Part shown: positions 11,860 through 22,540 of the stretch, piece by piece
Position numbering within the stretch: position 1 is the stretch's first letter
Layout of the letters: each line of letters starts with the position of its first letter
Source: Pontederia crassipes
Taxonomy: Eukaryota; Streptophyta; Magnoliopsida; Commelinales; Pontederiaceae
Assembly (NCBI GenBank): GCA_030549335.1
Contig: CM060194.1
Coordinates: forward strand, 58,122,547-58,186,546
DNA: 64,000 bases
Direction of reading: 5' to 3'
Notes under the pieces: generated by a model
What the model saw: only the letters and a program-made list of their open reading frames with translations
Database searches by the model: none
What the model was told of the DNA's origin: nothing
Program-made: the position numbers and the translations under genes

Positions 11860-13220
11860 TGGTAAATTATATTTGGATAGTGGGTGCTCGAGACACATGA
11901 CCGGCAATGCATCAAACTTCATCACCTTAGAAAAGAAAATAGAGGTAAAGTAACTTTTGAAGACAATAGCAAAGGAAGAGTAATGGGCATGGGTAATGTT
12001 GGTAAGAATGACAAAGTATACTTGAAAAATGTATGGCTAGTTGAAAATCTAAAACATAATCTAGTTGAAAAGAATGACAAAGAGTAATAGGAAGAGTAAT
12101 AGGCATGGGTAATTAGCATAAGTCAACTATGTGATAAAAACTATTTAGTTAAATTTGAAAAAGACAAATGTTTGATATTAGATGAAAATAATGAAGTTTT
12201 ACATATGGGCTTTAGATACAATAATGTGTACAAAATTAATTTTGATAATTTGAAAAATGAAAAATGTCTTAGTGCTATACATGATGATATAAACTTATGG
12301 CATAGAAGATTAGGACATGCAAACTATAAATTACTAAATAAACTTTCAAATCATGAATTGGTTAGAGGTTTGCCTAAGGTTAAATTTGAGAAAAATAATA
12401 TTTGTTATTCTTGCCTTAAACGAAAACAAACCAAAAACTCATTTAAATTAAAGGGAGTCATTAGTACACATAGACCTTTGGAACTTTTACATCTTGACTT
12501 ATTTGGACCAATTGATGTAGTAAGTTTAGGAGGAAAAAGATATGTTTTTGTGAAGTTGATAATTTCTCTCGTTTCACTTGGACTATTTTTCTTACTAGAA
12601 AAGATGAAATAATTAGCATGTTTTCAAAATTTACAAAAAGAATTCAAAATGAATTTGAACAAAAGATTTCAAAAATAAGAAATGATCATGGAGGAGAATT
12701 CGAAAATCATAAATTTGAATTGTTTTGTGAAGAAAATGAATTACTCATAACTATTTCACTCCTAGGACACCTCAACAAAATGGATTAGTAGAAAGAAAAA
12801 ATAGAACTATACAAGAAATGACTAGAACAATTTTAAATGAAAGTAAATTGCCAAAGTATTTTTGGGCTGAGGCAGTAAATACATCATGCTACGTTCTTAA
12901 TAGAATTTTAATTAGGCCTCTTGAGAAGAAAACTTATTTTGAAGTGTTGTATGGAAAGAAACCAAATATTTCTTATTTCAAAGTTTTTGGTTGCAAATGC
13001 TATATTTTGAATATCAAAGACATACTTGGAAAATTTGATGCAAAATGTGATGATGGTATTTTTCTTGATTATTCAACTATAAGTAAAGCATATAGAGTGT
13101 ATAACAAAAGAACATTAGTTGTTGAAGAGTCTATTAATGTTAAATTCAATAAGACTAATGAATTTTTGACGAGCAAGCAAGCACACGATGATGAGGAAGA
13201 AATAGTTGAAGTGTAAAGAC
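11860..13220 (+). pseudogene. Copia protease and integrase region (fossil)
   Basis: A retropepsin-type LDSGCSRHMTGN motif is encoded near 11872-11910. The GAG-pre-integrase segment (LWHRRLGHANYKLLNKLS, then CYSCLKRKQTK) is at 12290-12430. The integrase core begins with LELLHLDLFGPIDV near 12480. Its C-terminal part, with KYFWAEAVNTSCYVLNR and KVFGCKCYI, runs to about 13216. Protease and integrase ahead of RT is the Ty1/copia order. Broken in a few places. Confidence 0.8.
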
Positions 13221-13429
13221 AATTTGATGATGTGCAACATGAGGACTCAGTAGAAGTTAAAGTTGATACTCCAAATATAGGAGAAATGGAAGAACCTCGA
13301 ATTGATGAAAGCCAAATTATTCCAAGAAATTGGAGACATGCCTCATCACATACAGTTGAACAAATTATAGGTTAAATGAAGGTATAAAAACTAGAAACTC
13401 CTTGAAAAATCTATGTGCAGCTTTTCTTT

Positions 13430-13965
13430 CTAACTTTGAACCTAGCAATATAGATGAAGCACTTGAAGATCCAAGTTGGATAAATGCAATACATAAGGAA
13501 TTAAATAATTTTGAAAGAAATCAAGTATGAAAACTTGTGGAAAGACCCAAGGATCATCCAATTATTAGAACAAAATGGGTCTTTCGAAACAAGTTAGATG
13601 AAAATGGTGTCATTATGAGAAACAATACTAGATTAGTGGCCAAGGGTTACTCACAAATTGAATGGGTTAATTTTGATGAGACTTTTGCTCCCGTTGCTAG
13701 CCTTGAGGCAATTCGAATGCTTTTGGTTTTTGCATGTTATAAAGGTTTTAAACTTTTTTAAATGGATGTTAAATCGTCTTCTTGAATGGTTTTATAAATG
13801 AGGAAGTTTATGTTGAACAACCTCAAGGTTTTGAAAATCTAGATTTTCCCTATCATAGTTTTAAACTTTCAAAAGCTCTTTATGGATTGAAACAAGCCCC
13901 TCGAGCTTGGTATGAAAGATTGAGTTCATTTTTAATTAAAAATGATTTTCAAAAAGGGAAAGTGG
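13430..13965 (+). pseudogene. Copia reverse transcriptase, first part (fossil)
   Basis: Encodes the start of the copia RT domain: IIRTKWVFRNKLDENG, RLVAKGYSQIEWVNFDETFA and the KLSKALYGLKQAPRAWYERL motif near 13860-13915. The domain is interrupted at 13965 by the Athila-like element and resumes at 24241. A few breaks are also present. Confidence 0.85.
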
Positions 13966-15693
13966 TGATGCATGCAAAATACAACATATTTTAGTTAATT
14001 ATTTTAATTAAATTTTCTCTAATTTGATCATGGCATGCATCATTTTTAGTCACTTTTAATCATAATTCCGGATTTATCAATTTTAATTATTAAAATTGCT
14101 GAATATTTTAATTGTGGATGGATTAACTATATTTTGATAATTATTTGCAGGAAAATTCGAATCTCGGCCGAAATTCAAAGAAATTATTTCTTACGGCCGA
14201 GATTTGGCTTTACACCCAAGTCGTTACGGCCGAGATTCAAAAGGAGTAACAAGATTTAATTCTTTGTTACGGCTAAGATTTGAAGGAGTAAAGATAAATG
14301 ATTTTATCTTTTGGGCGTAATGGCATGAAGATAAAGATGTTACGGCCGAAATTTGGAGGGCGTAATGGCATGAAGATGAAGGGTGTAACAATCAATCGAG
14401 TTTATCTTTGGGCGTAACAAGATAAAAATGAGTTTATCTTTGGGCATAACAAGATAAAAGGATTTTTATCTTTTGGGAGTAATGGAAAGGAGTAAAGATA
14501 AAATATTTTCCTTACGGCCGAGACTCTAAGGGAGTAAAGATAAAATGGATTTATCTTTGGGCGTAATGATAAAATGATTTATCTTTGGCCGAGTTTATCT
14601 TATAAATTTAAAGTTAACCGTACGATGTTACGGCCGAGATCAAATTGAAGTCCGTCCGCACCCTATAAATACGTGAAGAATCCATAGTTTCAATTCGTGC
14701 TCTGAAGTTCAGGTTTCTTCCACGGTGAGTCATGAGCTCTGCAGGCTACCACCAAGAGGAGAGAGGTGCGACGGCTGGAAGTTGATCGCGACCTTGATCA
14801 AGTCTGAGAGGCTGTCCGACTGTCTGCCCGTGATCCGAAGCTTCGACTTTTGTCTATTTGGGTGTAATTCTTCCAATTATTATTACTTTGTTATTATCTC
14901 TCCAGAATTTCTAGGATGAACTTCATATTTTTATTTATTTCATTTTAGGAGATTATTATTGAAGGGAAACTATTTGACCCTATATTATTTGTTTTAATCT
15001 TTTCTGATCAATTAATTAATTGTGCTTAATGCTTTTAATTTAATTATTTGGATTTCTGAGTTGAGTACTTACCAGTTTGTGGATTATTTAATTTCAGAAT
15101 TCATTAATTAAATTAATTGATTTTATGTGAAATTAATAATTGACATAAATTTGATAATTAGTGTGTGGAGAATCAAGTTTATGTGGTCTGTTAATCTAAC
15201 CAGTTTGTGGAGTGATTAATAGTCTAGGATTTTCATATTAATGCATCTTAATTTTAATCTTATCTGACGAATACCAGTGTGTGGGACTTTAGGTTTGATT
15301 AAATTTAAGATAGTTTGATTTACCGAATTAAATAGCAAAATTACCAGTTTGTGGACTCTGTGATGTTAATCTTGTAAATTAATAACTTGAGAAAATTCCT
15401 AATCCATCTTTAAAGATTAAATTTATCTTTTACGGTTCAAATATTTATCGTAATCTATTTTCATCCTAAGGCCTAACTTCAACACCATTATCTTATCTTT
15501 ATCTTATTTTCTCTATTTTATCTTTTAAACTCATTTTCAAAATCCATGTTTTTCCTCTCTTATTAATTTATAAATTTAGATATTGTATTAATAATATTCC
15601 TCGTGGGTTCGACACTCTTACTCCTATTACTATATTACTTGAGCGACTAGTGCACTTGCTAGTAAATTTTATTGTTACAAATATACCGCATCA
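13966..15693 (+). repeat. 5' LTR of the Athila-like element
   Basis: 1728 bp, TGATGC...GCATCA, with short inverted ends. A TATAAATA box is at 14664-14671. The first 700 bp hold many TTACGGCCGAGATT and GGGCGTAA words. A direct repeat around 14175-14235 is shorter in the other LTR. The region after 15000 contains repeated CCAGTTTGTGGA words. Confidence 0.9.
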
Positions 15694-15699
15694 AGTTTT

Positions 15700-15717
15700 T
15701 GGCGCCGTTGCCGGGGA
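15700..15717 (+). other. Primer-binding site of the Athila-like element
   Basis: TGGCGCCGTTGCCGGGGA, six bases after the LTR. This is the site shared by Athila and related plant Ty3/gypsy elements, usually attributed to tRNA-Asp. The identical 18-mer occurs at 57392-57409 in the long-LTR element. Confidence 0.85.
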
Positions 15718-17160
15718 ATATTTTATTAATTAATTTCTGATTTTTATGAATTATTAGGAGATGTAAATAAATTGTAAATAATTCTCTGTGCATATGTATT
15801 AATTGTTTTAATTATTTTTGTGAATAAACTGACATTTTTTCTTTTGCAGATAAAGGTCACAACATTTTTTTTTTATTTATCTACTTTCGGTTTAAAATCC
15901 GACGCCGATTGGATTTTCCGAATTACACTGTCAACTTATAATTTTACGACCGAGATTTAATGTGTCGGCTTTATTAATTTTATGGCCTCGCAATGAATGA
16001 TTTCTGAGTTCTAAACTTTCAATTTTTACGGCCGTAATGTTTTTATCCAAACATTGTTTTACGTCATGGAATTGATTTCGTTGTTTTACGGCCGTAAAGA
16101 ATCTTCTTAATTCACTTTCGGCCGTAATGATTCAATTTTTATTTCGGCCGAAACCCTATTTTTCTTTACGGCCTCGTGTTATCTCGGCCGATGTGACCTC
16201 ATCTTAATTGACAATTTAATCTTTTTTACGGCCGAGAATTGATCTCATGTTTTCTTTTTACGGCCGTAAAATTTCTGAACATTTATTTTTTACGCCATCT
16301 TACGACCCCAATTTATTTGTGATTTTTTCATTCTCGGCCGTAACATTATAATAGTTTGAACTTTTGATTTGACTTTGTTTTGACCGAAGCGATTTAGTTT
16401 GTCTCGGCCGTAATGGATCATCCGACATGGATTTTACTCCTTTTCGGCCGATTTATATGTGTTGATGTTTTACCTCTCATTGTTTTACGGTCGATATGAA
16501 CTATATTCTTTGCCGGCCGTAATGATTCATTTGGCAACATTTCATTCAATTTTTTTCGGCCGAGATAATTCATCGCCATGCTAATTTTTATGCCTTCACG
16601 TTGAATCCCTTTCAACACTGTTTTATGATTTTTACGGACGAACGAGCATCGGATTAATTACGACCGTAAATCTATCTCTGTAATTACGGCCGATCAATCT
16701 TATTTCTTCTCTCAAAATAATTTTTGATTATTTCTGATTATTAACTTTACGGCCGCAAATTAGTTCGGACTTATTTTGTGCGATTTCTTACATCATCATA
16801 AATTCTTTCGGTCGATATTAATTTTTGGTATTCGTATTGGTTTGAAGAATTTCTGAAAAATTCCTCTCAAAAATTAATTTTAATGACGAATTTTCAAATT
16901 CTATCGTGCCGAAAGACTTTATTTGTAAAAAAAAAACTCATTTTTCGTGACCTATTATCTGAATTTCTTTCTTCTTGTATATATTTTATTTTATTCTTTT
17001 ATCTTACTGAAAATTGGTTGTTGCAGGTACTAATTGAAAATTAAATCACAACCAATCCTGGAATCTTCTAATAAGCGCACTAGGAGTTCAAATCCACTGT
17101 TGGAATTTGATCCTAAAATTGAAAGAACCTATCGTCGATTACGAAGAAATATAAGAAAAA
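15718..17160 (+). other. Leader of the Athila-like element, filled with TTACGGCCG words
   Basis: AT-rich leader without a clear gene. Between about 15940 and 16760 the words TTACGGCCG, TCGGCCGTAA and variants recur every 20-60 bp in both orientations. The core CGGCCG is palindromic. A splice-acceptor-like TTGTTGCAG occurs at about 17019-17027, just before the gag-like region. The short minus-strand open stretch at 16418-16618 is not credible. Confidence 0.7.
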
Positions 17161-18395
17161 TGGCGGAACAAGCACGCGACAATCAGAGACTGGAGCAACA
17201 GAATGAACTGGTTCCACCATATAATAATCGGCGAGAAGATGAAGCAGAACTTTCTATGAGAGAATATGTCTCGGCCAGATACAGCGATCGAGAATCATGC
17301 ATTGTGCTGCCTGATATTAACACAAATAATTTTGAGATAAATCCCGCAATCGTGAGGATGATACAAGCATCCCAATTTGGAGGAGGATTTCATGAAGACC
17401 CTCACGATCACCTTGATAAATTTCTTGCTACTCTGAGCACCTTTAGAAATAATAATGTTTCTTCTGAAGTTATTCGTTTATTATTATTCCCTCAATCTTT
17501 ACGTGACAAAGCTTCCACTTGGTTTAAAACTTTGCCTGCAGGATCGATTCATTCTTGGTTGGAGCTTGTAGAAAAGTTTGTTGGAAAATATTGTCCACCA
17601 CAAAAAGCAGGCAAATATCGAAGAGAATTGAGGGCATTTGTTCAAGACGATAACGAGACGTTATATGAAGCCTGGGAACGATATAAGGAACTGCTGGCCA
17701 GAGTTCCTGATAATAGAATTCCAAAGTAGCAAGTAATGGAAGATTTCTACCATGGATTACGACCTGCAGATCAAGATAAGCTCGATCAATCAGCGGGAGG
17801 GACAGTACTGGGATCTAAACGTCCTAGTGAGATACAAGATATAATTGAAGCTGTAGCCCTCAAGTCGAGCCAAGAAAGGAGACCACCTCGCCGAACTCAT
17901 GATGTACATGCTACACAAGGAATACAATCTTCAGAAATAGTGGCTCAGCTGGAGTCACTTAATCAAAAATTCGAGCAGATGATGTCACTAATGGGAAATT
18001 CTAGCAATTATAGCCTTACAGGTAACACTTCAGATTCAAATCAAATTGAAAATGCTAACTTTATTTCCAATCCATTTTACAGGAACAACGATTATGGATG
18101 GAGACATAATCCGAAGTTTGCCTATAATCAGAACCAAGGCCAATCTTCTGGTCCATCAAAAGATTATCAACATCAATCATCAAATCATATGCAGGAGATG
18201 ATGGCACAGATCATAGACACAATGCAAGCATTGCAGAAGAATATGGAATCTAGAGCCACGAGTCAGGATGCATCAATTCGAAATCTGGAAAGACAACTGG
18301 GCCAGATGGTGGCACAACTAACTGGACGTACACCGGGCTCTCTCCCAAGTAACACAGAAAAAAATCCAAGAGGAGAAGAGCAAAATAGGCCTTGA
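17161..18395 (+). pseudogene. Gag-like region of the Athila-like element (fossil)
   Basis: From the ATG at 17161 (MAEQARDNQRLEQQ), the product contains the plant Ty3/gypsy gag pattern: FGGGFHEDPHDHLDKFLATL, LLLFPQSLRDKASTWFKTLP, then LVEKFVGKYCPPQKAGKYR. A Gln/Asn-rich C-terminal half with a predicted coiled coil (LERQLGQMVAQLTGRTPG) follows, typical of Athila/Tat gag. Open sequence extends upstream to 17034 without an ATG. About one break is present, so the region is close to whole. No protease follows it. Confidence 0.8.
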
Positions 18396-19608
18396 TTTTC
18401 ATCAGAACTAAGTCAAGCTGATGACTATAAATCAGAACTATTTCTATCCTTTTTATTTTTATTTTTTTAGATTAGTCTAATTAGTTGTTAATATCTTAGT
18501 TTTGGTGATAGTTTTACTTTTAATTAGACATTTATTTTATTATGGAGTCATTTAATTTAATTAATATTTAATGTTTTGTAAGGAGAGATAAACTCAGGGG
18601 CGTCAACACCAAGCATGGGCGTAAATTCCAATAATTGATTCTCTTTACGGCCGAAGCTCGGACATTACGCCCTGCCACCCTCGTTACGAGTGCATTACGG
18701 CCGAGTTGTCACACATGCATCAAGCTCGGACATGACAAGACAAACTGCCACCCACCGTTTCCATTACGGTCGAAGCGACCGAAGAAAAAAACCGTCGTTA
18801 CGCCCTGCCACCATTCCATTACGGCCGAGATGTCACATCAGCAAACCACGGACATGCCTTGAAAAAATGCATGCTTTTACGCCCGGACATGACTTTTTAC
18901 TGCGTCGTCACGTGGGACAGGTCAGATTACGCCCGAAAATTCATCTATAAAAATCCTACCCCCTCTTGTATGTTGCAGATCAATCTTCTTTACGGCCGAA
19001 GCCACCGCGCGCCGCCCTCTCTGCATTACGGCCGAGGTGCTTCCACTACCCTTACGCCTTTTCTTCTCTACGGCCGAAATCTCAAAACCGTCACCACCGA
19101 TCCTTACGCCCAAAAGCACCGCACCTGTTCCTTACGGCCGAAGTTCCAGCGCTTCCCTGTTCGTTACGGCCGGTCTTCCACCGCACACCGACATTTATTA
19201 CGGCCGAGCCTCTTCTCCTTACGGCCGAAGTCTCACCATTACGCCCTGTTCGTTACGGCCAAGCTTCCACGCCGATTTTGTTTTACGGCCGAAGAACCGA
19301 CACCAGCGCCACCACCTATTCGTTACGGCCAAACTCCGGGCGACTTTTTCACTTTACGGCCGAAACCACACCGCCATTCCTTACGGCCGAAATCTACAGG
19401 TTCATCAACTCCTTACGGCCGAGTTCCGAGTCACGCCTCCAACTTCTTACGGCCAAACTCCAATCTCCGGCCGAGCTTCATCAATTACGGCCGAAGTTCT
19501 TCGTCACCTCCGACCTTCAGCCGGTTCTTCATCGAATACTACGGTCGAAACCTCAGCCGCTTCCACCGAGCCGGTACCTTTTCTTTATTTATTTTTGTCC
19601 AGATCAAG
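18396..19608 (+). repeat. TTACGGCCGAAG-repeat spacer of the Athila-like element
   Basis: After an AT-rich 200 bp, positions about 18640-19560 carry about 30 irregularly spaced TTACGGCCGAAG / TTACGCC words separated by 15-45 bp of C-rich sequence. Because the word has few stops, long overlapping open stretches appear in more than one frame and read as repeated YGRS or LRPKS. They look like by-products of the repeat rather than a selected protein. Confidence 0.75.
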
Positions 19609-20577
19609 ATGAGGCGATTTGCTAATATATGGAGGGGACGTCATGAACGACGACATCCGAATGCTCAGCCGACCCCACAGCCCTCACAATTAATCTCCTA
19701 CCCCGGAGATTATTATTGGACTAAGCCGGAGTATCAAGCTCGATATGAACGGATGTGTGATATTCGAATTCATGCCACCAGATTTTCAGATACTGAATTG
19801 CTGAGGGAGTATAATTTACTTGCAGATACTCATCTATTATTTTCTCAAATTGGACTATCTGACTTTGTGCATTCTTGGTGGCCAACTTATGAAGTACTAA
19901 TTATGGAATTCCTCTCATCTCTGAAAATCTTTAATTTAGATGGCAGGAACTATGATCAGCCTTGCATTTCATTCCAACTTTATGGACGACCATTTACTCT
20001 CACTCTAGGAGAGATTAATAATATCTATGGATTTCCCAACCATGGATCTCTTTCTGTACCTGCTGACTTTGATGCTGAAACTTTTTGGAAACAGATAACA
20101 GAAGAAGATCGATTGGTTTGGAACACCGCTAAAGATAGCTCAATTCAGAATCCTGTTCTGCGCTACGTCCATCGCATGCTAAGCAACACCATAAGTGGAC
20201 GCAGTGATAATGATGGTGCCGTCTCAGAAGGAGAGTTATATCTCATCCACAGCATGCTTCACAGAACTCCCGTTAATGTGGGTGCCTTCCTCATTCGTCG
20301 ATTCCAGCGCCGCACTACTCATCGTGGCGGTAGCATTAATATGGGTGCTCTTCTCACACCTATCGCTCAGCACCTACAACTTGACTTGGATGATCTCGAA
20401 GCTGTGCCAGGAAACACTCACCTCACTCGTAGGACCATTCAAGCCATGGGTCTCGTGAAGACCAACAACTCAGGGATCAAAGTTTTTATTTTTAAAGGCC
20501 ACCATCAGGAGGTGCCCTGCTCAGATCGAGATGCTTTTACGCCGATTAATCCAAATAATTGGCTCTTTTTTAGGTAG
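19609..20577 (+). CDS. ATHILA ORF-1-like protein of the non-autonomous element
   Basis: I start the protein at the ATG at 19609 (MRRFANIWRGRHERR), giving 322 aa. The open frame extends up to 18859, but that extension is only the YGR(S/N) repeat. The product matches the plant 'Arabidopsis retrotransposon ORF-1' (PF03078-type) pattern by motif: HATRFSDTELLREYNL, a central FQLYGRPFTLTLGEINNIYG, then GELYLIHSMLHRTPVNVGAFL. Its role is unknown; in Athila-type elements an extra frame lies in the position where retroviruses keep env. No signal peptide or membrane segment is evident. This frame looks whole. Confidence 0.75.
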   Translation: MRRFANIWRGRHERRHPNAQPTPQPSQLISYPGDYYWTKPEYQARYERMCDIRIHATRFSDTELLREYNLLADTHLLFSQIGLSDFVHSWWPTYEVLIMEFLSSLKIFNLDGRNYDQPCISFQLYGRPFTLTLGEINNIYGFPNHGSLSVPADFDAETFWKQITEEDRLVWNTAKDSSIQNPVLRYVHRMLSNTISGRSDNDGAVSEGELYLIHSMLHRTPVNVGAFLIRRFQRRTTHRGGSINMGALLTPIAQHLQLDLDDLEAVPGNTHLTRRTIQAMGLVKTNNSGIKVFIFKGHHQEVPCSDRDAFTPINPNNWLFFR

Positions 20578-21285
20578 GTCATAGCTCCAGTAATCCCACC
20601 TGCGGGACCATCTACCTCTGTCGGACAGCTACACCAGGATAAACCTTTCTCCTGGTTTGATTCTACTGATTATGCGGCAGCCCAACCCTACCTTCAACAG
20701 CAACAAGGATTCCAGGCTATATCACCGGCAGCTTCCCAATATGCCACATCCGTCCATTCGCCTTATATGCCGGTGCCTTCTCCGATTCCATCTCCAGCAC
20801 AAGAGAGCTCTTTTGATTCCTCGTTTATACCTTCTACTCCTTATGAGGAACGCGATTCGATGGAAGTATCTGCCCCTTTACAAAAACCTGTGCAGAATCG
20901 TTATATAGCACCAGAGCCCACTTTTACTTCAGCTCCAGAGCAGACTTACTATCCACCTCCGCCACCTCAGACTGATTATGCTTCCATGCAAAACTTATGG
21001 GAATCAATGTATGATGAACAACTTCGTCAAGCAGGGGAGTTTCACACTTTTCAAGAAGAGCAACTTCGTCAGTCAGGGCAGTTGCACGCTATTCAGGAAG
21101 AGCAACTTCGACAAGCATAAGAGCTGACCAACATTCGAGCTGATTTTAGAAATATGGATGATCGTCAGGGTCGCTTCGAATCCCTTCAGAATCAACATGC
21201 GCGCATGACGAGACGCATCCATGAGTATCATATGCGCCAAGGAAATCTCAGCTACTATCCACCATTGCCACCCCGCAGACAATAA
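20578..21285 (+). pseudogene. Pro/Gln-rich tail region after the ATHILA ORF-1-like frame
   Basis: Low-complexity sequence reading as Pro/Ser/Tyr-rich (about 20767-20990), followed by a coiled-coil-like run of repeats with the pattern EEQLRQ.G..H. Similar tails follow ATHILA-type ORF-1 domains in plant elements, so this is probably the decayed C-terminal part of that protein. About two breaks are present. Confidence 0.5.
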
Positions 21286-22500
21286 ATCCGGTTGTGTCTT
21301 TTCCCTTTTCTTTATTTTTGTTTCTTTAAATTTTCCTTTTTATTGAGTATGTATCACTTTCCCTTGCTGACTTAACACTGAGGACAGTGTCTGGTTCAAG
21401 CTTGGGGGAGTTTGCATTCCATGCATTGCATCTTTCTGTTTATTTGCTTATGTCTGCATCTATTTATAAAAAAAAATCCAAAAAAATTTGAAAATTTTCA
21501 AAAAAAATACCATTGCATGCATTTATTTTTGCTACCATCTTACTAACTTTTGTCTTACTGTTTTAATTATCTTTAAGTAAAAGTTCAAAGACATGTCGTT
21601 AATTGATGAAATTTGAATACTTTTCTTTCTTATCACTTGCTATTTTAGTATCAAACTTATGGACTATGTGTCTATGCTAAGTAGAACTATGAATGACTAG
21701 ACGACAAAATCATATTCATGCCTTTTTATTAATTTCTTTTAAGTCTTGATTAGTAGTAGCCTTCTTATTGATCATATCAAGTACTTTTTGAGCTTATAAA
21801 AATTGAAAGTGAATAAGAAAAGAAGGGTTAGTTAAACCCCAACAAATGAAAATAAAAAAAAATGATGAATAAAATTATGTGTAGGTACAAAAGTGTTATC
21901 CGGAACCAAGGTGTGTTCGGGTAATTAGATCCATAGGGGTTCATGCCTGGCGACCTAAGGGCAACTGCTCTGGGATCCGTCGATCAAAAACCTGCTACAT
22001 GGACCATCTTGTGGAATATGGAGAAGCACAGGAGTACTGAATCATGGCTAAGTTCGAACTCTTCATTCAGAACCTTGGTTGTTCGGGCAAGTAAACTCGA
22101 GGGGTGCTTTATCACCTGGTGCCCTAAGGCCATCTAGTCTGGGAGTCATCAGTCTAAAGCCCGCTACATGGACTTCCTTGTGCAATCCTGCTTGAAGATT
22201 AGAACTTTTAAATGATTGAAAATAAAGTTGAAAAATGAAAAGAAAAAGAAAAAGTTTTAAGCTCAATTAGTACTTATGTGTTCAATATTAATGCTATTAT
22301 TTGATAGACAATTTATTTTTTTTACAGGGCTGAATTTGAGTTTGTTTAAATTTGTGTAGCATTCAGAACCTCTATGAAGCTAAGTACATGGAAAATGATA
22401 AGATGCTGAGTAGTAGGTGTGCAGAAGCACTGTGTGAGAAAAATAGTCAGTTGACAATGTGGAGGCTATGATGGAACTTTCTTGAGCCTTGCTTTGAATT
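21286..22500 (+). other. 3' non-coding region of the Athila-like element
   Basis: No gene is seen. A purine tract AAGCTTGGGGGAGTTT at 21398-21413 duplicates the terminal one. A run of A-rich sequence follows at about 21469-21510. Positions 21901-22187 hold two diverged copies, about 168 bp apart, of a block with shared words (GTTCGGG, CTAAGG, CTGGGA, GCTACATGGAC). Confidence 0.6.
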
Positions 22501-22501
22501 T

Positions 22502-22540
22502 TTGCTTGAGGACAAGCAAGACTTTAAGCTTGGGGGAGTT
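22502..22540 (+). promoter_or_regulatory. Hairpin plus polypurine tract before the 3' LTR (Athila-like)
   Basis: TTGCTTG-AGGA-CAAGCAA at 22502-22519 can form a perfect 7-bp stem with a 4-base loop. It is followed by AAGCTTGGGGGAGTT, the purine tract that primes plus-strand DNA synthesis. The same arrangement occurs at 60819-60859 in the long-LTR element, with a 9-bp stem. Confidence 0.75.

Noticed and set aside
18640-19560. CRISPR-like array of a short repeated word
   Set aside because: Spacing and word length vary, both orientations occur in the element, there is no leader or cas gene, and the sequence lies in a plant retroelement.
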